From Smittia aterrima (Eukaryota > Arthropoda > Insecta > Diptera > Chironomidae), in contig CP093830.1 of NCBI GenBank assembly GCA_033063855.1, positions 2,418,854-2,482,853 of the forward strand: 64,000 nucleotides of DNA, written 5' to 3'. Below are positions 37,001 to 48,859 of the stretch, in pieces; position 1 is the first letter of the stretch; each line of letters begins with the position of its first letter. Below the pieces are notes generated by a model. That model made no database searches. It was given only the letters and a program-made list of their open reading frames with translations, and had not been told where the DNA came from. The position numbers and the translations under genes were made by a program.

Positions 37001-40000
37001 TATTTTTTCCCTCATCCTTCAACAAACGTCCCTCACATTTGTTGGCTAAAGTAGCAACAAGCGCTTGATGGATGATATAAAACAAATTCCCAAATGGAAT
37101 ATTCAACTTTAAGCTACGGAAAACCATTAAAACTTGACAACATTCCGCATATCACATATCATCTTTCGCCACGTAATATTTATAGACATGTGGGAGTGAA
37201 AACTTTTCGAACGACTGTGAGATCGTTAATTAATGACGGCTTCGTCATGAAAAGTTTCTCCTTCTTTTTCTCTCACTCCTGGCTGTGTGTGTATGTGAGT
37301 GAAAAAAGGCAGAAAAACATGCAAAGTGCAAATATTAATAATTAAAAATTTACTGCTTGTTCTACAGTAAACATCGTACACCTTTTTGTGAAGGATTGTG
37401 GGCAGATTGTGAAAGGGAGGGAAAGGATATGATGAGAAAGACAGGGCTTTGACAATTTTAATTCCACTTTAATCTTAATTTGATTTGAAGTTGGTAGGAA
37501 GTTAATTTGACTACTCAAACAATTCTCCTCAACAAATATATTCTAATTCAATTGCAAGCCCTGACTGAAAGACGGAGGCATGGTTAATAATTAAAAACCT
37601 AGATTATTTGGTTTACATTAGGGAAATTGTGTCTATTTAACAAAAAGCAACACATTCTACCGTTTAATGATATTTATGGAGTAGAGAAACAATGTTTTTA
37701 TAGCCCTCTTGATTTATTTCATCCTTGTCAGCTACAATAGAACGAACAGTAATAAACTCGAACACGTGAGAGAAAGTTTAAAGGGAAAACGAGGAACTTT
37801 AAGAGTTGAAGGATCAAACTGATGAAGAAAAGTGCTTTTCAATATTTTTCTTTTCAACTTCATCATGAAATTAAAAAGGAGCCGAAAATAAAAGTTCTAT
37901 TATTTGTAGCCGTCTTTACTTCAATTCTTCTCGCTGAGTTGTATCGATTGATGATGAAATGTGCTTTTCTTTCTTGCTATTTTACTTCTTTCAAAGGGAA
38001 CGAAGCAGGAAACTTTCTTAGGAGTCAGCTTCAATAAATGAATTTACCTTTATACGTTTGGCGAATGTGAAAAGGAGAAAGAGAAAAGTGAATCAAACAA
38101 ATTCCGCTCGATTTTATTGCAGAATCATTGCCGTTGGTCGGAAGGTAGTTCAATGCTACACGAGATTCCAATATTGCACTGAGCGTTCCGACAAAGTTTC
38201 CTTTCAAAAAAAAACCCAGAGAAATAAAAGTTTCTTGCTTACAATTGGTGGGTCTGAGATACGAGTTTGTTCATTACGAAGAAATTGCAAATAATTCTTA
38301 AGCCAATTCAGAAATTAACTGCGAAACCTTCCGAAATTTCCTTAAAACCTTAATAACGTAACAACTCTCCTCTTTCCTTCTTCATCTTTGGAATTGCTAA
38401 GCCATTTGTTGAACAGCTTTCTTTCAATTATTTTGAAGTAATTGTTTGCCTTGAACCAACTTTTACTCTTGGCTAGCTCAGTCAATAAACATTCTATGAA
38501 TTTCCAGAATAATTTTTGGTTACTAGGCGTCCTCTTACAAATTGGCAGTGATTGTAACGTTTTCCTTTTTTATACCTTGCGATGCTTTGAGTAATGATGG
38601 CACACGAAACACTGTTGACTGATCCATTAAAGTTTTATGTTCGTAGAATGTGCTTTTCCGTCAACCGTAAATCATATGAGAGTTCCACTTATCGTCTTTC
38701 CTTCTATTAATGTTTGATACTGATGACAAAGTGCTGATTGACACTATCGCCCAGTCCAATTTCTATACACGAGAGGAAACGTCGCCACACACATTTATTA
38801 TGAATCGATAAGAGAAAAAGCGAAAGTTGTTTAAGAAAACGAAGGAGATCTCAACGCCGACAAATCAATTTTTGTCACAGGTAGAAGGAAAACTTTCTTT
38901 CAAAACATCCGATTCGGATCAAATGGATGAAACCGAAGGGACACAGGGAAAGAAAAACTTCGAAAGGAAATGAGGAGAACGAGAAGTTGAGCAATCACAA
39001 AATTTATTTTGTGTTTTGTCGCCTAGAAAATTCTTCACTTCTGATTTTGAGTGAACGCGAAAATATTTAATGTGAGAGTTTTCTAGTTGCCGCCAGGTCT
39101 TGATAAACCGGGAAAAATGAAAACTCTAGTCGTTATAAAAATTGGATTTCCTGTATCGCTTTTCAAGACTCTGGATCTTGTTACTCGTTGCTCGGCAAGA
39201 AACGAATTAAGATATGAGTGAAAATATTTCAAGGAAATAGAACTTTAAACAAGAATCGAGGGAGAATCAATCACACCGGCGTCTTTCTCGCTTTCAACAT
39301 TTGATTTATTTATCTGTCTTTCTTCTTGAGAAGAGACGAACGAGTCAAGAAATGACACCTTTCTCTCGGTTCGCTGCCATCAGGCAAAGGGGTTGAGAGT
39401 GCCAAAGGGATAAACGGAGAATGATTTAAAAATCACACGACGAGAAAAATTCAACTTTATCCTTTTATGTCTGCTCCATTCGCTTACAAAAGCCATCTCT
39501 CCATCACTCAATCCAATTCCGAAGCGTATACAGTTGTGAAAATATTTTCGCAACACATGAACGAGTTGAGGAATTTTCTTTTCACCTTTATCAGAAAAAA
39601 AAGTAAAAAGCTGTAACTGTAGAGAATTAAACATAACACGGGGAGAGAAAAGTTTGCGCTTAAACATTTATTCATTACGTTGTTGAAAATTATTCTCTCT
39701 TGACACAAAGCGCTCAGCGTAAAAAAAGGATGAAACGAGCAAAAAAAAATAATAATTCTCCTCCACCGCAGGAACAATACTCCAATTGTCTATTGTTTGA
39801 TCTGGATCTGCGTTCGCTTTTTCGCTGTCATATGTCGTTGAAAGCGCTGGGATTACTAAGGAAATAAAAAAGTAATTGTCATTGTCATATGTTCAAAGTA
39901 AGGCTTTAGATGGTATCATGGCAAATCTTCGGGAATATTGAACATTGATATGGTAAATCATTCAAAAGTATATATCGAATATCGAGATAATCCGCACTGC

Positions 40001-43000
40001 TAATTCTTCGTGGAGCTTCCTTCTAATTCTTCGTGGAGCTCAATTCACTTTATCTCCATGAAATCCGCCCACGATTTACACTCGGGGAGAATTATCGCAA
40101 TGGATAAAGCTTTTCTCTCTCTCTCCACAATTTGTTCTATGGCTTTTTTTTTACAGATTTATGGAGCTCGAATATTCAAAACGTAATAAATTGAGTTCTG
40201 TTTCACTCTCACCCCGAGATTTTTTTTTTCACTTTTTTATTAACAAACACAGACGGAGGGCGAAAATGAAAGCATTCGGCAGCCAGCCCAGCCCGTGAGA
40301 TAAGCAATGCCAAACGAAAGAAAAATGGAAAAATTGCGATTTATTCGGCTGCTGTTGCTGGGATTGTTGTCGTACAATTTACAATTTTTTGTGAATTAAA
40401 ATATTATTATTTTTTAATCAAAAGCCGGATTTGCTTGGGAGAAATCTCCGCTCTCGTTGAAAAGCGGATGAGAAAATACTTTTTTTTCTGTTTACTTTTT
40501 CATACGATGTCGATTGCCGAACGAGAACAAAGAGCAAGAGATGCTTGTAAAATTGAGTTTATAATGCTTCTCGGCTTCGCGGAACTATAAAAGATCTTTT
40601 TCGCCATGCTGCCGACAACTGCGAGAAAATTAGTTTTTACTTATTTATTATGCTCATTTATTTTTCATAAACAAACATAAATTTTTACGTGAACTTTTCT
40701 TCCTTTTTTCTTCGTCTCTCCCTCTCTCCGATAAATTGCAATAATTTCCCGAAAACGAACATCACGTTACACAACAAACAAAAAACGCAAATCGCTTCTC
40801 AACTCGATGCTGCCATGGAAATCGTTAACATCAGGTGTTTATGGTGATGTGCAACGCGTAAAAATCCTCTACAACAAAAAGGATTCCGCGTTGATTCAAA
40901 TGGCCGAACCACATCAAGCGTATTTAGGTGAGTCACTCTACTTTTAATCTCTCGGATACCCCGATCGTAAACTAAAATGCTTTGGTAATGCTCAAATACT
41001 TTAAGCGAGTTCTGCCACCTCATTCGTCGCTCCTTCCTTTCCTCAATTCATTTATAATTTCTTATCTTGGTCTGATATCCGGAAATCCTGTAAACTTGTT
41101 GTGTTTTTATTTTTCTCCATTAATTCAATTTTGCTCGTTAGTTTCGCAATTTGTGCTTCGCACTCTCAGAAATGTTTCAATCGAAGGAGATTCCTTTGTG
41201 TGAGAAGCAAATTAATTTTGCTCATCGTCTAGTTTTTTTTTCTCTCCTCGAACTAATTAAAAAATTACAAAACTTTCATCATTGAGTTTTGAGGGTCGAG
41301 TAAATAAAGCTTCGCCTCATTTCGACTTTTTGCCTTTAGTTGGTTGTTAATGAATAAGTAATGTTTCTTTCTGTTGCCATTTATTCAACATCATTACCAG
41401 TTAGTTTAATTCCCCCAAGTGGAAGTGAACTCTTTTTCACTTTGTTCGCTTTTCTATTTTTTTTTCACTCGATTTTCCTTGTTTTTCATTTTATTGAGTT
41501 TTGTTTATTTTATTTGCCTCACGATTCGGGAGAAGAAAATTTTTCCTGTTGAGCAGTGGGAATGAATGACACCAAACGACAAACTTTTCCATCTATTTAA
41601 CTTGAAAGTTCTTGATACTTTCAACTGCCAAGTTGCAAATTACTCTTCCAATGCAAAAGCGAAGTAGAAAAGTTTTTATTTATGAAAACGATTTCCTGCG
41701 ACTAAAGGAAGAAATAAATTTTCTTTGTTGCTTCGACTCGCTTTTTTATGAATTAAAATTTCTAGGATTTAAAAGATTAAAAAAGTTTGCCGTAATCTAC
41801 TTCGTTCTATCTCTACATTCATCATACATCGCTTTACTCTTTCGTTATCGTAGCTACGATGCTTTTATCCTTACAAAAATATTATTTTTTAATTGAAGGA
41901 GCGCTCAATGCCGAGTGTGACTGAAAACTTTTTTTTTCTATGCTTACAATTGTTGAAAAGCGAGAAATTTCTCAAATTAAAAAAAAGAAAAACTTATTCA
42001 ACAAATACAATAACTTCAACTTTTTTCCTTCTCTTCGAAAAATTCCAATTAGCAATGACTCATTTGGATAAGTTGCGCATCTGGGGCAAACAGATTAGAG
42101 TGATGGCGAGCAAGCATCAAGCCGTTCAATTGCCGAAGGAAGGACAGCCCGACGCTGGACTTACACGAGACTATTCGTCGAATCCATTGCATCGATTCAA
42201 AAAGCCCGGCAGCAAGAACTATCAAAACATTTATCCGCCATCAGCTACATTGCATTTAAGTAACATTCCGTAAGTAAAGCAACAATATTTTGATCGATAC
42301 GTCGGTGAATGTAAAAAAGATTTTCCGATAAATTCTCTCGTCCGTCTCTTGTTGTTGTACCGTCCAACGATGAACACCATAAGCGAGAACCAGAGTGTTT
42401 GCGTCCAGAAGCGAAGCAAAACAAATTTTAATTATTTAATCCGCTTATCATGAGTCATCTATAATGCACGAAGCGATTTTCTATCGACCTGAGAACGACG
42501 AAGGAAGATTTACTGATGAATTCATTCTGCAAGGGAAATTCATAATTCAAGAAAAATCTTTCACAGTTACTTGGCTTTGCGCTTCCTCTTGAAATTTTAA
42601 TGGCAAGTGGCATCATGAATTTATGACTAGATAGGGAATTATTGAGAAAGATCTAGACGAAGATGATTTAAAGCTGAAGCTATCAAACTAAAAATCTTTA
42701 AGAAAATCACAAAATCTCATAAAAGAAAATCGCACAATAAAACATCTTTTCTCTTCTTTGTCGAAAGAAAAATCACGTCACCTTCATTGTCGTCTGAATT
42801 GTGATTACGAAATTGAGGGAAAACGAAAAACGGCTGTAATGATGTCATTCGCACACGGCGGCTCACTCTGCGACGTCTTACTCAATTCACGACAACCAAA
42901 TTGCGCGAGAGATTATTAAATCGAGAGGCAGAGCAATAACTTTCAATGGGCCACCCCCACGAAAAATAAAGTAATCGCCCTAGAGCTTTGCTCCTTTTTC

Positions 43001-46000
43001 AAGCGACGAAAATATGATTGAATAAATTTCGATATGAAATGAAGGTTTTAATTGAATTAAAGCGGCGGTTACAACAGGAGCTTTGAAAATTGAGAAGAAA
43101 TTTAATTTGTTTGCATTAATTGAAAACCGTGGTCGTCGTCCCAATCATTCCATCAAAAAAAAAAGTGCGAAACGCAGCGGTCTGGCTTAAATTTGAGGTT
43201 TTCTCATTGAAAATCGTCTAATTAGATTCCATTCCATTCGATGAATCACCAAACCGTAATGAAAATTACTTTGTATGTGTCGTTGTGCAGTAAAAGTTTC
43301 TCCTTCTCATAAAATCCTTTTCCAACCGAACTCATCGCCAAGCTCTTCTCCTTCTTTCAACTTACTTATCAATTAAGCGAAGTAGAGAAACTTTCCAGCA
43401 TCTCATTCCGAAGACGTCGCCGTTTTTATTTTGAAATGTGCAAGCTGCCAGGTACTTTAGCCATTGTCTCACTCGCTTCCATTTCTCCATCCACTCGCCA
43501 CCGTCAACGTTTTCCACTAATGACCATGAAGACATTTGGGTACATTAAAAACTTTTCTATTTAAAATGAAATAATGGAAGAAGCGAGAAAAAAGTAAAAG
43601 AAAAGAATCTCGCGTCTAAGGCAAATAATATGAGAAGAGAAAAAAAAATGATGAAACGTTGGTGGAATTAAATGAAAACAAAATGTATTATGATGATGAA
43701 CCGTGCCGCTAAGCAGATGTGATTTATTTAACGCAAATTAAATTTCATTTTCTACCGAACGACTCAAAAGAGTGACACACGTTGTGTGATTTAGGAAAAA
43801 CGTGAGTTTTCGGAAAAGATTTTCTCGCACTCTCAAGAGCTCCTGACATTTAATTACAGAATTACTCAGATCTCTTGAGATCTTAGACAAATTCAGATGA
43901 GATGAGAGGTGATCATTCTCTTCAGAGGTTTTGGAAACATAAATCTCTAAAAATATAAAGAATGTGACAGTCGCTTTGTTTAGCTCGCGACAGAGAGAAT
44001 ATAACAATCAGATGAGAGATGATTTAGACGACAAGAGTACATTAATTAAGTCTCGAGATGTATTTCGGTTGATCATGAAGAAGACGAGTTCGTGTGCCTG
44101 CGACCCCGACAGCAAAAAGATCCGCGTTTTCAATTAGCCATGGCAAAGTAGCTTATTTGCGTCTACGCTCGGTAAATATTCGAGGGAATTAAGTTCCCTC
44201 CCTCTCCCTACTCTGCTCTGTACCCCCGCGAGTATTTACTTCGCGGCGGTGAAAATGAGAAATAATTAAATGCCATTATTCTAAAATTAAATTCCGAGGA
44301 TGAAAAAATTTCCACGAACCTTTTCTGCCGACGTCTTTCGAGAGCAAATGAGTGAGAGAGAGAGAGAGATAGAGTTGAGTCTATTATTCCGGGACTTCCG
44401 GCTCCTTCCTTTATGTGTAATTTCATTCCCCATCTCGCGACACAATTAGCAATTGTTTAACGTTTTTTGCTTCCTCTAATACTCTTTATCCACTCTCGAG
44501 TCGCGTTTTATGATTTTCCTAGCCGCCTTCCAAACACGTTGTAATTATAAAATGACAAGACAAGCTGTGCCGACGGTTTTTCACTAATAGCACTCGCCTT
44601 TTTGCCAGCTCGTCTCTATCAGCGATGAGAATCAAACATCTGTTGATTCCGCAAGTTCTGCACACTCGTGCAGAATTTTCTGTTGCTAAAAGCGCCACAA
44701 GAAAGGAAACATTTATCAGAGAGATAGAGAGGGATAGCAATTCGTTTATTAGCGCCCCATACGACATACTAGTCAAGAGCAGAAATATGTTTCGAGCTGT
44801 TGAAGTCGAGAGAACACGATATTTTACAGCGATGATGATGGGAGCTGAAAATTATTTTCTCGCCCATCTCCCCCGCAAACATTATTAATTGGCGGTTATT
44901 TTTCATTGGTTTTTTCCTCTCATTCGTTTTGTCTCAACAATTTTTTTCTTTTCTGCTCTCGTTTAACAAATGACTTGCTCTGTAGGAAAACAATTTCTCA
45001 AGTCCGTTCGGTTATAAATTTCAGAACGAAACGATGAAAGTTTGAGAAAACCTTCTTGGAGAAAGTGAAATTGCCTTTGAGCTGAGTGAAAAAGACGGAG
45101 GAGAAGAACTTCAAATCAACTGAAAGTCTTTGGAGTTGGGGGGAGAGAAATGATTGCCTCGTGCAATAAATATTTTTTCGAAAGGAAAACTTTGATGATT
45201 TAATGCACAGTCGAAGCGCCTCGATACACGAAACTTTCAACGTCATTAAAATTATTTGCCCAAGAAAAGTTTCAATGTCGATTCTCTTTCCAATTGATTT
45301 ATATTTGTGACAGTCTCCTTCGGGACATTTATGTCGAACAAGAAATTAACGTCAGCACCAAACAAACAATTTCTTGTGTTGTTGTAACTGTAAGCACCTC
45401 TCTTGCCCTGGTAACAGTGACCGTAATTATTTATGAGGCAATTTCCAGCGTGTCACCCTTTTTAACTTCATTTTACTCGCCTTTTGCCTTTGCCTTGTCA
45501 AGAAAGTGAATAAAAGAAAGTTCCTGTTTCCTCCGATTTTCCACTTGATTTTGTTGCTTTGGGTTGCGGTCAGTGAAACGGAGAGTGACGATAAAAGTGT
45601 TTTCAAAATGTCCAAAGTGGATTTTAACAAAACTCAGTGAGCAAGGGATCAAACAGTTCTTTGAATTAAGAACTAACACCTTTCGAGGTTTGGTAGAAGA
45701 AAAGAGTCGAAATATATAATTTGATTATGTCCTTCGACTCCTTCCACCTTAAGAAAAGGTTCAATTTCACTTCAATAGAATTGCGTACGAATGACGCCCA
45801 TTGATTTCATTGTCAAAGGGATCATAAGCCGATAGAGACCCACAGACCACAACAATTCAGTAGCAGCAACAGGAATATCAATCTTAAAGGGCTGAACAAG
45901 CTTTCGCTCGTCTCTTGTGATTCCTTTTAATTTCATGCAAATTGAAACGAAAATATTTGTGAAACGCCTCGATATCGCGTAACCAAGGAAATTCTATTTG

Positions 46001-46833
46001 TTGATCTACCTTCCCCCTCATCGTCTCAACTTAAAGTGAACAAGTCTACGGTTTTTATCAAGACACACTCGCTCTCTCACCTAGACTCGCTTACAATCAA
46101 GGTGATGAATTAAATTAATTAAAAATTGATTCCTTTGCCATAAAAGCTAACGACATTTTAGGTCGTGCGTCTCGTGCACCTCATTTCACCTCGTTTTCTG
46201 CGTCGTAACCTAAACACGAGCGCGCCTAGATAAAAAGAAACGAGAGGGAAATTTGCATATTAATGTGTTATCTAAGATTCTGCGGGGATGTTGTCAAGGG
46301 CTTTCAACAGCGCACTTTCATTTGTTTTATGGAGTGAGAGCGTGCTGAGTCGAAAGAAAATCAATTTATGAACTTCTTGTGCTAAACACTCTTCGTGCTA
46401 AAAAGTTTATGAATAGGAAAATCTTAATGGGTCGGTTCAACGTTAGATAAGAGACGAAGGGAGCATCTTTGAAGAGAAATATTGTCGTAATAATAAAACT
46501 TTTTCTTCTCTTGTTCCTTCCTTTTCCTCCTACAGAGCTACGGTAACCGAAGATGAAATCAAGGAAGCATTTACAGCCAGCACTTTCGAAGTGAAAGCAT
46601 TTAAATTCTTCCCGTAAGTTCTTCGCCTCATTTACGAGTACGGTTCGATTTAATCACCAAAATTTGTTTTCTTTTCTTTATTTCCTTTCTCGACTTCTAG
46701 GAAGGATCATAAGATGGCTTTACTTCAGCTCGGCTCTATCGAAGAGGCCGTTCAAGCCCTTATCAAAATGCACAATCATCAATTGTCAGAATCGAATCAT
46801 TTACGCGTCAGCTTCTCCAAATCCAACATCTAA
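30932..46833 (+). CDS. heph: hephaestus, polypyrimidine-tract binding protein (four-RRM core, nine exons)
   Basis: Nuclear and cytoplasmic RNA-binding protein that binds CU-rich RNA and controls alternative splicing, 3' ends and translation. Exons: 30932-31052, 32375-32646, 32709-33216, 33312-33514, 35195-35228, 40835-40927, 42053-42269, 46536-46613 and 46701-46833. All are GT-AG with matching phases and total 1659 nt (552 residues plus stop). Counting from the Arg that opens the first core exon: Lys-rich NLS-like stretch near 27-31, RRM1 about 45-120 (VIHIRNI, NQAFLEM), RRM2 about 164-240 (VLRVIVES, SFQALIQYP), RRM3 about 355-430 (VLLVSNLNEE), RRM4 about 475-552 (LHLSNIP), ending FSKSNI. The first exon opens RGSDELLSQ at phase 0, the same break as RGSDEL in human PTBP1. 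The first ATG inside it is 30968, but alternative upstream exons probably supply the N-terminus. Identity is near certain; minor exon edges are hand-made. Confidence 0.95.
32375..32646 (+). CDS. heph: heph core exon 2 (RRM1)
   Basis: Acceptor CTTAG, donor GTAAGA; 272 nt, from phase 1 to phase 0. It carries all of RRM1 from KPSKVIHIRN to NHRELKTDQN and ends in the linker. Confidence 0.94.
32709..33216 (+). CDS. heph: heph core exon 3 (linker and RRM2)
   Basis: Acceptor AAACAG after a 62-nt intron, donor GTAAGT; 508 nt, from phase 0 to phase 1. It encodes a linker beginning TPASGSPLPL, RRM2 with FTKNNSFQALIQY, and the conserved VKYNNDKSRDFTNP that follows RRM2. Confidence 0.94.
33312..33514 (+). 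CDS. heph: heph core exon 4 (linker to start of RRM3)
   Basis: Acceptor TTTGTAG after a 95-nt intron, donor GTAAAT; 203 nt, ending at phase 0. Gly/Ala/Pro-rich linker, then VLLVSNLNEE, the first strand of RRM3. Confidence 0.92.
33515..35194 (+). other. heph: heph intron before the 34-nt exon, with hairpins and CU tracts
   Basis: 1,680 nt. It holds a 10-bp inverted repeat at 33587-33628, a CU-rich tract at 34229-34258 with CTCTCTCT and TTCTGTCTTTT, a 12-bp inverted repeat at 34402-34458, a GA run at about 35029-35046, and a T/C tract directly before the acceptor. Confidence 0.6.
35195..35228 (+). CDS. heph: heph 34-nt regulatory exon in RRM3
   Basis: Acceptor TTTCTGTAG with a good pyrimidine tract, donor GTATGT. 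The 34 nt encode MVTPDALFTLF plus one base. Length, phase and position in RRM3 match mammalian PTBP1 exon 11 and PTBP2 exon 10, the exon used in PTB autoregulation. It is required for the full-length frame: joining the preceding exon (phase 0) straight to 40835 gives eight codons and then TAA at 40859-40861. Confidence 0.93.
35271..35322 (+). promoter_or_regulatory. heph: perfect 15-bp inverted repeat after the 34-nt exon
   Basis: Left arm ATGCAAAATTTCGTT (35271-35285), right arm AACGAAATTTTGCAT (35308-35322). Inside the loop CTTT (35291-35294) can pair with AAAG (35304-35307). In RNA this would fold into a stable stem starting 42 nt past the donor of the regulated exon. A role in exon choice is inferred from position. 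Confidence 0.6.
35323..40834 (+). other. heph: heph intron, no gene seen
   Basis: 5.5 kb without protein-like ORFs. It includes a 23-bp tandem duplication at 40000-40045 and a short CT run at about 40112-40126. Confidence 0.45.
40000..40045 (+). repeat. 23-bp tandem duplication
   Basis: CTAATTCTTCGTGGAGCT occurs at 40000-40017 and again at 40023-40040 with period 23, inside a heph intron. Confidence 0.85.
40835..40927 (+). CDS. heph: heph core exon 6 (RRM3)
   Basis: 93 nt, donor GTGAGT. It encodes VYGDVQRVKILYNKKDSAL and onward. The acceptor ends ACATCAG and has almost no pyrimidine tract, unlike the other heph acceptors, but the protein match and phase fix the boundary. Confidence 0.93.
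40928..42052 (+). other. heph: heph intron
   Basis: 1.1 kb, T-rich toward the acceptor; nothing else distinguishable. Confidence 0.5.
42053..42269 (+). CDS. heph: heph core exon 7 (end of RRM3, linker, start of RRM4)
   Basis: Acceptor CAATTAG, donor GTAAGT; 217 nt, from phase 1 to phase 2. It encodes MTHLDKLRIWGK, the conserved RRM3-RRM4 linker with LHRFKKPGSKNYQNI, and LHLSNIP. Confidence 0.94.
42270..46535 (+). other. heph: heph intron
   Basis: 4.3 kb with no gene recognised. A GA run lies at about 44350-44370 and a near palindrome AGATCTC/GAGATCT at about 43869-43884. Confidence 0.5.
46536..46613 (+). CDS. heph: heph core exon 8 (RRM4)
   Basis: Acceptor CCTACAG after a long T/C tract, donor GTAAGT; 78 nt, phase 2 at both ends. 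It encodes the first helix and a strand of RRM4, ending FKFFP. Confidence 0.93.
46701..46833 (+). CDS. heph: heph last coding exon (end of RRM4, stop TAA)
   Basis: Acceptor TTCTAG, stop TAA at 46831-46833. It encodes KMALLQLGSIEEAVQALI and the conserved C-terminus LRVSFSKSNI. Confidence 0.95.
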
Positions 46834-48838
46834 ATTGATTTGACGAAGAAATCAACGTAAACAATCCTCGAGATGAGGATCAAAAAAATGAAATATCGGG
46901 ATCAAATCATCATTCTTATCAAACTATCACTTTCGAATCCTTTGCATGATTGACAAACAACATAAATAAGAGAATAACAGGAAATTGAACTGATCTGATT
47001 ATTTATAAAAATGTTTTCTTTGATTCCATCGAGAAATTCGAGGAAAAAATTAAATTATCGAGACTAAGAATCATCATCGAGACACTGGATACTCTCAATC
47101 TCTTCAGTTTTCCCCCACTCTTTGTTGATTGTTAAGAACATCATTGTTGTTCAATTAATTTCTTTTTTTGTTTAATTAATTGAGAGAAAAGAGTTCACAG
47201 GAATGTGTTAATTAAGTATTACATTTCATTATTTTATAGGTCAAGTTGGTGTAATGAAGATGAGAAGTGAAGAAAGAACGATGAGAGGGTTAAATGATGA
47301 GGTCGACTTAGCTCGGGGGTTGACACCATTAAAGAAGTAAATTGTTGTCACATCGAGATGTCGAGAGGTCGACGATCATTTTTCTCTCGCATCCAAATGA
47401 AAGTTTAAGTATAATAAGTTAATTAAGTATCAATTAGATATCAATTATTTGATGATTCTTAAATGAATAAATTTTCCTGGTTCGAAACTCTTCTTACAAC
47501 TAAAAAAAAGCTCCGGGGTTGTTAAAGGTGAAAGTTGTTTTCTAAAATATTTCGGCGGATATGCTCCGGGATCGATATTTACAATTTCTCTGCATCGAGG
47601 GATGAATGGCAGACGTGAATAATGTACAAGCGCGAACCCTCTTCGTGAAAAACATTACAATTTTATTTTCTCGCCAAAAACGAGCAGAGAATGAAAATGG
47701 GAAAAACAACAGAAAACAAGAAAATTACAATAAATTTTCACTATTCGAGAGTCCCCAGAGTATTATTAAATAGTGCTCGAGCCCCAGTAAAATATAGAGA
47801 ACCAAGAGATCCTCAAAGGCGCCATTTGTTTTGCCCATAACACGAGCACATACTCACCATCGCTTCTCCCCAGTGAAACAACTTTCGACCGGCTTCAAAG
47901 GCACATTCAAAGAACTTTAAAGAAAACGAATAAATTTCCGCAAACGAAAAATATTTCTATAACCGGAAAAAGAAAGAAGCGAAAGAGAAAAAAAAACTTA
48001 ACGTCATCATATTATTCTGAAGCGAGGAAAGTGGTCGAATGAGGGTCGAAAGAAACAAGATGGAAAAAAGGTAAAAAGGGAAGCTTAAAAAAAAAACTTT
48101 CTCTCTCTCCTTCCTTCAATTTCTTTCCTCTTTCTTCACAAGTTAAATGCGGTTTTTGCTGAGAGTAAGGAAACACATTTAAATGATGATATCAATGTAA
48201 CAAGCGAGAACACAAAGAGTTCGTAGAAATATTTTGCAAATTTCATTACAATGATGACAATCACTTTAATATTGCGGAATGACGGAGAAGGAAAATTGCA
48301 GTTTTTCCACGTTGATGACTTCGAAACGAGTGCTGTTCAACAAAAATCTCTTTCGTAAGTTATTATTATCATCCCACAACACACAAATGTTTGATCAGAC
48401 TTTTTCGGACCAAAAAGAGCGAAGAATTCGAATGCAAGGTTAGCAGCATAAGCGAAAAATCTCTTAAGAATGAAAGAAAAGTTCTGCGGAAAACTTTCAA
48501 GCTCTAATTGCCATGCTCATAACTCACACCTGCTATTCAAGATGAATTTAAACAATTTGTGCATTACAATATAATTATCAAATAATTGTGGTAGGAAGAT
48601 TAAGTGGTAAAACGTGTTAAGAAAGGGTACTAAGAAGTTAAAAAAAAATAATTTATACACTCACAACACACTCAATGGTGTCAAAAAGAAAATGAAGAAA
48701 GAAAATTGAAAGGAAAATATTTCGTAAAATCAGTTGAAAAATACTTGAAGCAGGAAAGAAAAGAAAAAAATATTTGAACAAATCTCTAAAACAATCATTA
48801 GACATTAAGTTTTATATTCCTATAATGATGACGACAAG

Positions 48839-48859
48839 GATGATGATGATGATGATGAT
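48839..48859 (+). repeat. (GAT)7 microsatellite
   Basis: Seven perfect GAT units, probably in the heph 3' UTR or intergenic region. Confidence 0.9.

Noticed and set aside
47151..47183. TCAATTAATT/AATTAATTGA inverted repeat around a T-run
   Set aside because: Very low complexity; pairing of this sort is common by chance here.
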